Shown here in pieces: positions 22,201-34,245 of a DNA stretch of 43,811 nucleotides; the stretch's first letter is position 1, and each line of letters begins with the position of its first letter. This DNA comes from Oehlia diaphana. Lineage: Eukaryota > Glomeromycota > Glomeromycetes > Glomerales > Glomeraceae. The notes below the pieces were generated by a model that saw only the letters and a program-made list of their open reading frames with translations, was not told the origin of the DNA and did not search any database. The DNA is taken from contig QZLH01000465.1 in the NCBI GenBank assembly GCA_003833135.1, positions 1 to 43,811 on the forward strand, given 5' to 3'. The position numbers and the translations under genes are program-made.

Positions 22201-23861
22201 TCTTCTATCTAAATTCTCCTCCTCTTCATACTCACGATCATCATTTATATAATCCCACCATGTCTCATTTTCTCTTCCTTGCAACCATCTTACACCCTGC
22301 TTAATAAAATCAATAGCACTGTTATAATCACCAGCTAACATGTAAAGTTCAGCCATTATATTTATCTCAGAATATCCGAAACTTCCTTCGGCCTCAGGAT
22401 CTTCTAGTAAAGGCCTATTTCTATAATAGGAATAAGCATCAAGAAAAAGTTCAATGGCTTGAGGAATTTCGTTCATTTGTACTTGAATACGAGTTACTTC
22501 TCGTAATACATTCATATCATAGGGTATCTTTTCTAATAGACCTTTAAAACCGTCTATCGCCTTTAAAAGAAGATTTGCAAAATAAATATCGATAAATGAA
22601 TTACTTCGCTAAAAGGCGTTATTTAAAAGAGAAATACTTTTTTGAATTCTCCAATTTCTGAATATAGAATCGATCGATCCCAAATAGCATCCACATCATT
22701 ATTATCACATCTGATTGCTTTAGAGAAACAATAAATAGCCTGATGGATTGAATTATGATTTCTAAATAATATGATATATAAGTAAAGGAAATTAGATCTC
22801 GCTATAATAAATTATATTGAGAAAAAACCAACTGACTTGCTTAAAAGGCCTAATCTCTTCCATAATGCACCATCGTGCGGTGTTAAATGAGCTGCAACTA
22901 AATACAATTGCAAAGCCTTTTCTGGGCATCCCATCTCATCTTGAATAGTTCCAAGGGTAAACCAAGCAGAATGAATATTTGGATCAATTTTAATAACCTC
23001 TTGAAGAATTTCAATTGCTTTTGGATAATCTCTATTTACGTAATGTAAATTAGCTTCCCCAACTAATGCACGAAGATTTGGCGGAATAACACGAGGTCTT
23101 GGACCTTTCTATAAAGAATTATCGAATTATCCCAAATAATGATCTGTAGAATTTAATTAATTGAAGAATTCTTAAATAAATAATATATGTATAAAAAGGG
23201 TACCTTTCCCTTTTTTATTCTTCCAATTCCACTAGTAAGTCTTAAATCTTGATTAAATTCGGTCCACTCTTTTTCCAGATTTTGCCAAAGGTGAGGAACA
23301 GAATCTCCTTTGGTTAAATCACTACCAATAGCTTCAGCTTGTGATAATAAACGACTATGTAATTTAAAATTATTATTTGATAAGTAATTTATACTTTTTA
23401 AATTTTGGGTTATAGCAATAAATTATTTACCCAAAATTATCCGACAAATATTTCTCATCGTCATCATCATCTTCTTCTTCCACTTTGTCCATTTGTTCAT
23501 TTTCTTCTGCGTCGTTCAATTTATTTGCAAACGCATCTCCAATTAGATCAGGATTTTGCAATTCATCATATTCTTCTTCAAAATCATATACTTCTCCTTC
23601 AAAATCTTCTATAAACTCCTCTTCATCGTCAACAAGATCCAAATGCTCATCAAAATTCTGAAATTCTCTGGATTCTGGTTGATCAAAACTTGCTTCCTCA
23701 GAGCTAGAATTAAACCCAAAAGAACTTACAGCAGCCGTAGATGTAAGATCTGTAGCTTCTGCAAGCATATGAACTAAATCTGCGTCATCATACGTATTAT
23801 TAAGTAGATCGAGAAATGTCGTCGGGTTTGGAGTATTTCTCGGTAAATTTTTATTTGCCAT
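19206..23861 (-). CDS. TFC4: TFIIIC TPR subunit TFC4/Sfc4 (human GTF3C3)
   Basis: Seventeen exons: 23861-23431, 23354-23204, 23108-22837, 22761-22638, 22560-22063, 21970-21833, 21751-21664, 21587-21486, 21412-21036, 20944-20800, 20712-20618, 20544-20418, 20340-20226, 20149-19893, 19814-19690, 19616-19443, 19367-19206. They give 1126 residues in one unbroken frame. The N-terminus is very acidic (DLVDDEEEFIEDFEGEVYDF, EEEDDDDDEK). TPR repeats begin with RALVGEANLHYVNRDYPKAI, and the set continues with AWFTLGTIQDEMGCPEKALQ and YLVAAHLTPHDGALWKRLGL, the family hallmark. A second TPR array fills the C-terminal part (SLSMGLAYMHRSMQ, AEYNLGRAFHELGLYHLA, RDAAYNLSMIYVGNG). TFC4 is the scaffold of TFIIIC that recruits TFIIIB (Brf1/Bdp1) upstream of tRNA genes. 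A charged helical stretch (AEEERKQKIAEKEKE) links the two arrays, as in yeast. Confidence 0.92.
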
Positions 23862-24471
23862 AATTTAGCAAACTCTTTAAATTTCGAGTTTTTCTTTTTG
23901 TTCATATAATAAAGATTATCGTAATCTATTGTTCACGTGATGATTCAAAATAATTAAAATAAATAATGGTTATAGATACCGATAACTACTTTTCTAGAAA
24001 TAAATAAATAAATAATAATAATAATTCACATGAGTAATTCCGCACTTTTCCGGTTTTTTTTTCTTTTTTAATAATAGCTGGTACGCTGAAATGCTAGTTT
24101 ATTTCCAAGCCAAACAATTAACAATGACATATTTATTTGTCAGCACAGAACATGTGGAAAAATTCAAAATTTAGTTTCGTGATACCTTTATCGGGTAAAA
24201 AATTCTTATAAAGATAATCCGTTTGTTCATCCTCCATCACTACCTTATTGACTTCTTTCAAAACTCTTCACTAAAAAAGAACCACGTTGCTTTTTTTACT
24301 TGTTGGCATATGCCACGAAGTTGTGCAATCAAGTTTAAAATGTTTAGCTAATTTCAGTAAATTTCAATTAAATGAGCCACTAATTATCAAAAAGTTCGAA
24401 AAAAATTTTTTTTTTCTTTGTTAAAGACTTTCAATTTAGTGAAACTTTCTTTTTATTTTTAAGAGTTTGAC

Positions 24472-24479
24472 TATATAAA
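24472..24479 (+). promoter_or_regulatory. Candidate TATA box of the elongase gene
   Basis: TATATAAA lies 65 bp upstream of the ELO start codon, in the 682 bp divergent region (23,862-24,543) shared with TFC4. The rest of that region shows no gene. It contains several A/T runs and one TTCACGTGATGATT word near 23,931 close to the TFC4 start. Confidence 0.4.
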
Positions 24480-24543
24480 GACAATAGATATTATCTAAAA
24501 TTAATAGTTATAAGTTAATATTAAAAGATTTAATTTCATTATA

Positions 24544-25588
24544 ATGCAAAACTCAACTTTTCAGTTTACTCTTGATCGTCCTTTTGGTATTTATTTTTAT
24601 GATTATTTTGTGAAAGCGTACACTCTAGCAACGGGAAACGACCCAAATAATTTTGCGTTTATTGAGGGAGTTACTACATTTTCTACTAGATATGAAGTTG
24701 TAATTGCAATTGTTACATATCTCGCTGTCATATTTGGAGGGAGACTACTTATGAGAAATTTTCCAGTTATCAAACTTCAATTTATTTTCCAAATTCACAA
24801 TCTTTTGTTGACATTATCTTCTCTAGCACTTTTGTTACTATTCGTGGAACAACTGATTCCAATAGTAGTTCGTAAAGGAATTTTTCATTCCGTGTGTCAC
24901 CAAGACGCATGGACTCAACGATTAGAGTTGTTATATTATCTTAATTATCTAGTAAAATATTGGGAACTTGCCGATACTGTCTTTTTAGTATTAAAGAAAA
25001 AGAATCTTGGTAATATATATTTTCGGTTAAATTTTTTAATTTGATTTAAATTAATAAAATTGACCTTTAAGATCTTTCCGGAATTTTATTTCAGAATTCT
25101 TACACGTTTATCATCATAGTATGACGATGGCTTTGTGTTTCTCGCAATTAGAAGGTAGAACCTCAGTGGTAAGTAAACATCTTTATTTTTTTCATTTTTT
25201 TTATTTATTCTAATTATTGATAATTTCAATTTTATTATAGTCATGGGTTCCAATTACTCTTAATCTCTTGGTTCATGTGTTTATGTATTATTATTATTTT
25301 CGAACCGCAGGAGGGGCAAAAATTTGGTGGAAAAAATATATTACAACATTGCAAATAACTCAATTCGTAATTGATTTGTTCTTCGTATACTTTTGTTCTT
25401 ATACATATTTCACTGCTACTTACTGGGATTGGATGCCAAATTATGGTTCATGTGCTGGAAGTGAAAGTGCTGCTATTTTTGGATGTTGGATTTTGAGTAG
25501 TTATTTACTTTTATTCATTGGATTTTATAATAAAACTTATAATAATAAGAAAGGAGTAACCGCAACAAAAGGAGCAAAAGTTGAATAA
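24544..25588 (+). CDS. ELO: ELO-family very-long-chain fatty acid elongase (3-ketoacyl-CoA synthase)
   Basis: Three exons (24544-25009, 25095-25168, 25241-25588) give 295 residues. The family's catalytic histidine box HVYHH is at 159-163, in exon 2. Other family landmarks are LELLYYLNYLVKYWELADTV before it, with FLVLKKKNLEFLHVYHHSMT across the first splice, and HVFMYYYYFRTAGGAKIWWK with YITTLQITQFVIDL after it. The protein has several membrane helices, as expected for an ER elongase that condenses malonyl-CoA with acyl-CoA. It ends in a lysine-rich tail (KKGVTATKGAKVE), which is not a classic KKXX signal. It is shorter than yeast Elo2/Elo3, mainly at the N-terminus. Chain-length preference (ELO1, 2 or 3 type) cannot be decided here. 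Confidence 0.93.
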
Positions 25589-26547
25589 TTTCCGGTTTGT
25601 TTTAATGATTTCTTTAATTATATAATTATATTAAAGTAATATTATTTTCAATTTAATTTTTATGATTTTCTCTTAAAAAAAAAATTATTTATATTTATTT
25701 CTTTTAAAAGAGAAAAAAAAAAAATAATGGAACTTTTTAAAATAAAAAAGCTGTTTATTTATTAAAAAAAAAAATTTTAATTAGATAGTTTTTTATTTGC
25801 TTTATTATTATATATATATATTTTTATCATTTCAAAAGTTCAATCTTTAATTTTGTAATTTTGCTTTAGATTTATTTTATTGTAGAAAAAATTATTGAAG
25901 GAACATAAATACATAAAAATAATATATATATGTATTAATTTTTTATACTGTTTCTGTTATTTCTGGAAAATGGTCAAGAAATTACTAATTTTTTTAATAT
26001 TTATTTTTTTCTTTGATGAACAGCAAATACTTTTTGATTTATAATAAAATGTCATTGTAAAGAAATTAAAATTCAATTCCATTTACTTAAAAGATCGAAA
26101 AATATTCTTTAATAGGTTTAAATCGGATTTAAAAAGCCACTATATACAACACCAGTAACAAAAAAAAAAAAAAAAATTAAATAAATAAATAGGTACAAAA
26201 GATTTTTTTTTTTTCTTTTTTTTTTGGTTATAAATTTGAATGTTACTATAAAGAAACAGATCAATGTTACACATCAAATTAGAACACAAGGGAGATAAGT
26301 GAACCAAAAATAACAAAAATTTGGGCAATCCTTTCTCGACCTTGAATTCTTTTTATTCGAATCCAACATCAATCAACTTTTTCCTATTTAAATATATCTG
26401 CTTCTATATGAAAAAAAAAACATTTCGCACAATTTACAAGAAATTTATAAATTAAATCAAAATAAAAAAAAAAGGAACTAAATATGATAATACGATCACT
26501 TTCGTTATGTTTATACATAAATGTTGATTTAAATATTCTATCTTCCA
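25589..26547. other. Tail-to-tail intergenic region, about 960 bp
   Basis: Very AT-rich 3' flank of the elongase (+) and the endosulfine gene (-), with poly-A/T runs and a TATATATATATA tract (about 25,810). The open frame at 26,140-26,328 is low-complexity. No feature is supported. Confidence 0.6.
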
Positions 26548-27279
26548 TCATGAATTATTGGTTGTTGTTGATGAAGAAGTTGTAGAAGAATTTAGAGTAG
26601 AAGCGGGTGTTGGTTCTGGGATCACGGGAACTGGTGTTGTTTGGTTTGATGTGGAAAGTGAGGTAGTTTGATTGTCTGCGTCTGCAGATTGGGTATCTGC
26701 TTTTTCATCAATTTCAGTCTCGTGTACGAGAGAACTTTCTTTCACAGGTGAGGAATTGTGGGTAACGGCTGCGATTGCATTCGCGTGAGGAATTGTTTCA
26801 GGAGAAGGGTGTTGAACACCGACTGGACCTGAAGTCTTTCCAGCTTTGGAAAGAGCGTAATCTCCGGAATCAAAATACTTTCGTTCCTACATAATATAAT
26901 ATAATCTATAAGTAGAAACCTTTATTTCTCTCATCAAATCCTTAATAAATTATATATGTAATGGTGACATTTGAAAAGATATACAATTTCCCAGGGTTAA
27001 CTCCTTTTTTCTTTCGTTTTAACAAATACCTTTAATTTGTGAGATATAAGATCCTTTCCCGCTTTTCCCGCTGGTAACTTTCCATACATCCGGAAATGCT
27101 TCTTCTCTTCTTCAGTTAGTTTCTATTTATTTAATGACAAGAATAAATTAATTTTAGTAATAAACCTTTAATAATAAATTCCCACGATCAGCCTCAAATA
27201 AGCTCATAAGCTTATTGAGCTATTGAAAGTCAAGATAACTTACATCGAGGTCAATCTTGTTTCTTCTAGCTGGATTCAT
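26548..27279 (-). CDS. IGO1: Endosulfine / Igo1-type PP2A inhibitor
   Basis: Three exons (27279-27244, 27122-27030, 26886-26548) give 155 residues. The conserved core is KHFRMYGKLP, GKDLISHKLK and ERKYFDSGDYALSKAG. Ser50 in FDSGDY is the site that Greatwall/Rim15 kinases phosphorylate in this family, which turns the protein into an inhibitor of PP2A-B55. In yeast this controls entry into quiescence and mRNA protection; in animals it controls mitotic entry. The C-terminal half is a Thr/Ser/Pro/Ala-rich disordered tail of about 90 residues, longer than in many relatives. Exon 3 begins exactly at E44, so the regulatory motif is the start of that exon. The start of the next gene's 3' end is only about 225 bp away. 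Confidence 0.93.
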
Positions 27280-27489
27280 ATTACTTGCGTGGTTTTATTA
27301 GTTTCCAAAAAGTAAAATAAAATAAATATTGAAAAAAAACCGAAAGGAAAAAAGCTTAAAAAAAATAACGTTTGACGCAGATATTTAACCACAACTTGCA
27401 TGATTGGTAAAAAAAATTTTGTCACTTATCACATGACCAAAATTCGAAACTGTCACATCGTCACATTAGAAAATAGCACTGATTTATTA

Positions 27490-27497
27490 TGACGTAA
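27490..27497 (-). promoter_or_regulatory. Possible ATF/CREB-like site upstream of IGO1
   Basis: TGACGTAA lies about 210 bp upstream of the IGO1 start codon and just after the stop codon of the ICE2-like gene. Stress-responsive bZIP factors bind such words in fungi. It is a single match, so the call is weak. Confidence 0.2.
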
Positions 27498-27504
27498 ATG
27501 ATTT

Positions 27505-30500
27505 TTATTTATTAAAATTATTTAATAATGTGGCGAAATCAGGTGCGGAAGAACCACTCGATTCTTCCATATTATCCAAATCATAAATCTTCGGCTTGAT
27601 TATATGGTCTGCAATATATTGCAGATCATCACATTCGCCATTACCACCATTATCTTTACTTTTCTTTGATTTCGATTTCAATTTTGATTTTGACCTTGAT
27701 TTTGATTTTTCGCTTGGTACGTTGAACTAGAATAGGAATTAGGTTATAACAGAGTTTAACGTAATTAAATGTGTTATAATTAATAATTACCTTCTTTTTT
27801 GATTTTTTTTGTGGTGGGCCTCGAGTTTGCTCAGTTCTAATAGGAAATGTATTTCTAATCTGAGCTTGTAGACCTTTCCATACTAATGGCACAAATGATA
27901 TTGTTTCACGGTCAATCTCAGTAAGCTTTGAGCTGGTAAGTGAGTAGTTTTCAGTAGTTTCAACATTCTTATAAACTACAGCATAAGCTTCACCTTTCTC
28001 GTGACGAAGGATATATGATCCTTGAAATAATTGGCTAAGATTAAAATATCAAAAATTGCAAAATTAGAATCCAGTTAAATAAGAATTCGGTCATAAAATA
28101 TCGTTAATATATACCGTTGTAATTGCTTAAAAATGTAGTGCAACTTTTTGACAAGTGATTTCACCCTAATATTAAAAAGATCATTCAGTAAAAAGTTACT
28201 TATAGTAAACATATATTCTAGTTAGCTACTCACCGATTTTCATCAGGGAGAATATTTTCTGCTGATACTCTCTCAACCATATTTAGAGTATTCTTTGGAA
28301 CATCGATTCGACCAAGCATTAGATCAGCTTTATTTCGTATCATCGAATAAATCCACCAGCGCGATTGCTCAATAAAACTGATACTTTCATAGTTGTAATC
28401 CAACTGATAATCTAATTTTGACTTTATTCCTACAGTACGAATCTATATAATTACATACATTAGAAAAAAATTATTTTGTAATTATTATTTTTTAAAACCA
28501 ACCTTTTGATCTGAATCTCTGTAATATCCATCAGATTTACATCGTATCAAAATACTTATATCATCAATATTCCAAAGTGAATATTCAAGGTTTTGTGAAG
28601 AATGTTGTAATTCGCCATCTTTATTTTCAACATTTGAAATATTGATACACGTATCCATTTTCAAAGCCATACTTTTAAAAGCTGTATTGTAGTAAACTTG
28701 ATTGATTTCACGTGGTGTCATTTTCTTTTTTACAAATGGTTTATCGATATATATTGTTTTAAGAGTAGAATTCTCTAATTAAACATAAAAGCATTATTGG
28801 CAATCTTTTAAATTGTGTATGTAGAAATTATTAATTTACCTTTGGTAAATTCAACTATCTTGATCGGAATTTCCAAATCAACATCTGTAGACTCAGCTAA
28901 ACCAACAAGTGCAGTAAGTCCGCCAGAAGAAATTACAATGTCAACTTTATGATTGGAAAGCATTTCAGGGATTAATGGATCCTGGCTAACCACTGGAATT
29001 CTCTATTAAAAATTAGACAAGTTTTCGTATAATAGAAAATTTAATAATGAATAATAATATAATTAACCCATTTACCATCTTTTGCCAATAATCTTTTATA
29101 GCAAAATCTGCTGGTATTGTATTAGCGGATGGAATGTCATTTAACCAATAATCTTTTATAGCAAAATCTGCTGGTATTGTATTAGCGGATGGAATGTCAT
29201 TTAACCAAAGTTCCTTTTCTAATTGAAAAGGAATTTGATTTACTACTGTTGGTGGAATCGAAAATTCAAAAAGCTTTTCCTTAAAATATTAAAAAATTTA
29301 ATAAAAATTACAATTAAAAATGAAATAAAAGTTAAACACATTATTATCATTAAAATTAACGTACGATTGAACTGAGTTTTTGTTTGAATTTTAATTCTGG
29401 TTCCCCTTGACTGGCTGGATTAAGTCCAATTGTTAATTCTATTCTCTAAAAAAAAAATAAGATAATTATTAAATTCATCATACCATTATGTACAAATCGG
29501 AATTACGATTATTTACATACTGAATATACATTTATATTACTTTGCCTGCCGTATTTTAAGTGGTTCTAAATTAAAGGAATTATATTATTTAGTCGTGATA
29601 TTGATTAATATTGAACATGAAAGATACTAACCATAACTTTATTTTCTATCAACGGGTTCAAATGACCAACAAACAATTTCGATCTTTCAAACTGCCATCG
29701 CTCAAAATTCTTTTGTTCGTTTATGACCCGTTCCGACATATTCTGATAAAAATTACGTTGTTCTTTTGAAACCAATTCTGGCTAGTTAAATATAAACTTT
29801 CATTAGCATTTATTACATGAACATACAAACATTATAAATAAAAAATATAACATACATTACGATAAATCACTGCCTCGATCTGAAGGTATTTTAGATGTTC
29901 TTCCGAAGACATCGAAGAATAAGGTAAGTTCATCATTTCCGATCGAGAATTTGATGGAACATCTGTAATATTTGTAGCTGATTGTTTTTGTATCAGTAAA
30001 GTTTCATTCTTCCGATTCTCATCAAGCAATTCTAAAAATGGACCCAATATATCTCCGGAATTTTTTGAATCATCAGGTACAGATCTCTTTGCAGGAACAA
30101 CTTTACTAACGGATGAATTTGGTGATGAGATCAACTCTGTCGTACTTTCGACTGACTGTGCATTCTTCGGATTTTTTTTAATATTTAATTTTGGTATTTT
30201 ATTTTTTTTATTATATATTTTATCATTAGAGGGTGATTTATTATCATTTAAATCCTTTTCAAGATTCTCAGCAGATATCAAACCACTTTGACTATTTTTA
30301 TTTTTTACAGGTGCAAAATTACTTGAAGGTTTTAGCATACTATTTACTGAAACTTCTTGAGAACTAGATACGCCTGAAGATTCTATAACAACTTCTTCTA
30401 CCACATCAGTAAAACTTTCATCTTCAGAATTATCTTTTTGGACTTCAAGTTTATTACTAATACCATCATCTTTATTAGTACTTTGACTTACAGTTTTAAC

Positions 30501-31866
30501 GTCAGGGTTCTCATCTGGTATTGAGTTTTTAATATCCTTATCATCCTTACAAACTTCAGATTCATCTTTAGTAACGCCTTGATCTTGAACTTTAGATTCA
30601 TTTCCATTAAAGCCCATCATATTGTCATCTTGTTGTTCTTGTCGTTCGTGACTATCGGCAGGTGTCTCATGTTTTTCATTAACTTGATTTTTTAAATTGT
30701 CATCTATAAAAAATAAAATCTCTTAATATTAACAATCAAAAGTAAAAACTAAATTATGCATTACCTTTATCATCAATGCAAACGACGTGCGAAGTAGATG
30801 TATCTTGTTCTTTAATAACTTGAATTGTTGAAAACGGATAATCTATTATTATTAAGCCTTTATAACATACAAATAAACAAAAATTATATACTGTACCATT
30901 AGTATTTTGATCATACGTATTTGTTTGTAGATTTATAGATTTCACGGGTTGAGATTTCGATGAAAGAAGTCTATTCAGTCTAAAATAAAGAAAAAATATC
31001 AACATCAAACATGTAAATTATTACTCTCTTTAACAAAATTTGACTTACCTTATTTTCCTTCTAGTAGTCATATTTTGCTTATGTTCAATAAGAGTTACAA
31101 TTGAATCATCATTATTAAAATCAGGATCAGCGGGATCATACACAATTATATCAGTGTCTTTTAGAGATATTGAAATAGGTAGATCAGGTTTAAAAGCTTC
31201 TTTTAAATTATCAGAAAGCATGAGAGTGAATTGTTGTATTGGCTGTTGATAATCAACTTCCATTAAATCCTGTTTTTGTAATCGAATATCTTGTTCCAAT
31301 GGTTGATTCTCCTGATCACTGATAACATTTTTGACAAGTTCCGAATCCTCAATATCTTCAGTTATTTTTAATGAATTATTCATATTATGTGCAGTAAGCG
31401 AATCATCACCTTCAATAACAGAGCTATTATCATTAACATCATTAATTACATCAATTTCATCAACATCCATTTCATTTTCATCGTTGTTATTAATTATTGA
31501 CGCGTCATCGTCAAATAAACTCTTATTTTTGCCCTTTAAACATGATTCAAAAGAATAGACCGCAGATTTGGTAGATTCAATAGCAAACTTGAGATCTGAT
31601 AAAGTCTTAGAAGTCTGTCGAAATATAGCCTTATTTACTTTTGTTATACGTTCAAATCTTTGTGGTGGTTTTTCGTCATTTATTATAACAAGAGGATCGA
31701 GATCATTTTTCATAGAAAGTTCCTGAATGTCTTTTACGTTTTGAACAAGTTCTTTGTCAGAAGAAATTTCTACTTGATCCAAGTTCATATTTATGAATGA
31801 ATGTTTCTCCTCTTTATAATCAATACGATTTTTGTTTGCAAGGCGAGAACTTTTTCGACCGCTCAT
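27505..31866 (-). CDS. Large disordered protein with NARG2_C-like C-terminus (ICE2-like, little elongation complex)
   Basis: Thirteen exons: 31866-31049, 30979-30765, 30703-29856, 29781-29632, 29565-29521, 29445-29365, 29279-29076, 29002-28840, 28774-28503, 28442-28234, 28165-28115, 28034-27791, 27726-27505. They give 1173 residues. The first 620 residues are acidic, Ser/Asn-rich and disordered. A helical stretch follows (PELVSKEQRNFYQNMSERVI), then a folded C-terminal part: VDIVISSGGLTALVG, TIYIDKPFVKKKMTPREINQ, LWNIDDISILIRCKSDGYY, FIEQSRWWIYSMIRNKADLM. The position and the WxIxDxxxLIRC pattern fit the NARG2_C domain of ICE2, which works with ELL in Pol II snRNA transcription. This is a judgement from memory. 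The C-terminus is a KS/RS-rich tail. Exon 7 carries a perfect 60 bp duplication. Within exon 2, 30,897 to about 30,815 could be an extra intron; both readings stay in frame. Confidence 0.6.
29085..29207 (-). repeat. Perfect 60 bp in-frame tandem duplication inside a coding exon
   Basis: Bases 29085-29147 are repeated exactly at 29145-29207 (period 60). The unit encodes 20 residues starting WLNDIPSANTIP and ending IKDY, which therefore appear twice in a row. The reading frame is kept. Zero differences between copies imply a very recent event, or an assembly artefact. Confidence 0.95.
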
Positions 31867-33780
31867 AATTTTGATAAATAATTTTTAAGTTGTTTTGGAT
31901 CAACTTTTATTATGTTATTGTATTATGAAGCGAGTTAATAAATCTGATGATCTGAGATCAGCAAGATTCCAAATTCTAGGTATCCGAACCTATTTTTTAA
32001 AATAGGTAATGCTAAAAACTTGCAAGACCTTATTTTAAAATATGAAACTTGATAATATGAGAATTTTAAAAAAAAAGATAAAAATACATTTTTTCTTTTT
32101 AATTTGAGGTTTGTAAAAAAAAAAAAAAAAGAGCCAATTTAACCGTTTTCCGAAGAAATATAAATAATAATTTACACAATAATATAGTTTAATGATATCG
32201 TGCTTTCTATCTAATGAATATTTAAAACATTATAGTGTAACTGAATGAAATTTAAAGAAATTTTTTTTAGAAACAAAATCGTTCTTGAATTTCAACGTAT
32301 GATAAACCACATACATTGTGTATATGTAGTATATTTAATACCTAACATGTCCCTCCAACTCAGTTTAATAACTCTTATAATAAAATAAAATAATTTATGA
32401 GATTATTAATGAACAAATAAACCTCATCAAAACACAATTCTTCTGTATAATATTCATACCAAATTTCAGAAATCTAATATTCTTTTAATATCGATTCATT
32501 CGATTGCTTTGTAGCTACCATTTTTCACTTAATAGAAGCGGTTAGGGTAGAATAAAAATGGCGACATTGAAGTAGAGTGAATTAATATAATCACAACATT
32601 TGCCGAATGATATTCGAAAAGTAGGATTTATTAAAAGAAATAATGCAGTCCACGTAGTTCATAATAGAAATATAATCCTCCTCGAAACAAAGTGCATTAC
32701 TAGGCCAAGGTCACGTGCTACTGAATTCTTGATTCTAGCTAGACACGGATTATACTTCATATACTGTACAAGGAAGATTTAAACTGTTTGAAGGCAAACT
32801 ATCACGTCGCAATTACCGAGATTCTTTGAACGACGGTAATGCAGAATTTCGCCTAGTAATCATAGAAATATAGTATAGGAATATAAATTAGATGACTCTA
32901 AGTGAAAGGAATTAGCAATTAAGGAAACATTATCGGTTAATCTTCACAAATTTATTTTTAGTATCTTTATTTTTGTATGACAGTCATACTAAAGCGTGAT
33001 AAAAATAATTTTCATACAATGTGTGGGGATATTGCTTTGTGGCTTCCATTAATCCTTTGCATAAATTAATCCGATAGCTAAAAAGCAGCCTAGATTTCTT
33101 ATTGCGCCACGAACAAGAAATTGGGGATTAAGAAATTAACAAATGCATTTAAGAAACTCGCACAAATGCATTCTAAAAAGAAGTCACCTATTATAATGTA
33201 GATATTTCAGATAACAAAGAATTTTAGTAACTGTTGTTTTGACCAGATATTTATTAGGATTACCGCATAGGTAAATCAAATTATTCGCTTACCTGTAAAT
33301 AAATTAATTGCGTACATAATGACGCTTGCTAACTTATTATTTAACGTTGGATTTTAAAAAAAAAGGAGTTTAATCAAATTGAAACGGACCTGCCCGGCTA
33401 ACCCAGCCAAGAACTGCAAGTTATATAATAATAAAATGGGCTTTAATTGACATCAAAGCCAAATTACCATTGTCAAAGCTAATTCTGATTTCAAACTCGG
33501 TTAAGTCAATTTAAGAATTGAAAAAAATCCGATGACACAGATATCCCCCCCCCCCCCTTTTTTTTGATTTTTTTAATAGGTAAAATAGACCCCCTTTTTT
33601 TTAAAAAAAGAAAACAAAATCACTTTTTTTTTTACTCAAAATAGATAATTTATTTATTATTTATTTAACGTATCACTATTATCATTACCATTATTGTTTG
33701 TTTTAATATGAATGACTTATGGTTAAATATGTTTTTGTTGTTATTTGTTCTTTATACAGAAAAACAAAAAAAAAACCAGA
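31867..33780. other. Gene-free stretch upstream of the ICE2-like gene
   Basis: AT-rich DNA that includes the promoter of the ICE2-like gene near 31,870. The open frame at 32,600-32,782 has no recognisable motif. A polypyrimidine tract of 13 C followed by 8 T sits at 33,545-33,565. Nothing else could be supported. Confidence 0.5.
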
Positions 33781-33889
33781 AACCTGTTTTTAATGGATAC
33801 AGATTGAGAGATAAAGACGATCGACATCGAATCTATTGCCTGTTACTGTTAAAATGGCTTTTTATACAGCATCGGAGTTACTATTAATT

Positions 33890-34245
33890 CGGATGGAACT
33901 ATTTTTATCAGGTTTGACAAAATTGCAAAATTGGTATATTCTATTCGTCTAAAAATTGTCTTCAAGGTTGTAAAAATATTTAACGATTTCTAACTCCACC
34001 AGTATGTGAATTATGCCTTCATTGTAAGCAACAATTATTCCTGTGCTTAAACATTAAATAATTGAATGGTGTCAAGATTACGAACCCAGAAATTTTGACA
34101 TTTTATTACAACATCCACAGTTTAAACGCGAAAACCTCTGAACTATTTGGGACAGACTTTTAGTAAAATGGATTTCATATACAAAGTGGCTTTGGAAATA
34201 AGAAATTAGCTATTTCCCATTTGGAATTCAGGTGAACGCTAAATC
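33890..34245 (+). pseudogene. Decayed coding-like stretch, unknown family
   Basis: One plus-strand frame from 34,064 reads EWCQDYEPRNFDILLQHPQF and KRENL, a stop, then TIWDRLLVKWISYTKWLWK, a stop, then EISYFPFGIQVN. Upstream, in another frame, is a cysteine-rich block (NCLQGCK and PPVCELCLHCKQQLFLCLN, about 33,956-34,050). The Trp- and Cys-rich character and the continuity across stops suggest a dead gene of an accessory family. I do not recognise it. Confidence 0.35.

Noticed and set aside
30815..30897. An additional intron in exon 2 of the ICE2-like gene
   Set aside because: GT and AG are present and the hydrophobic peptide there looks odd, but the exon is open without it, so I kept the simpler model and noted the doubt.
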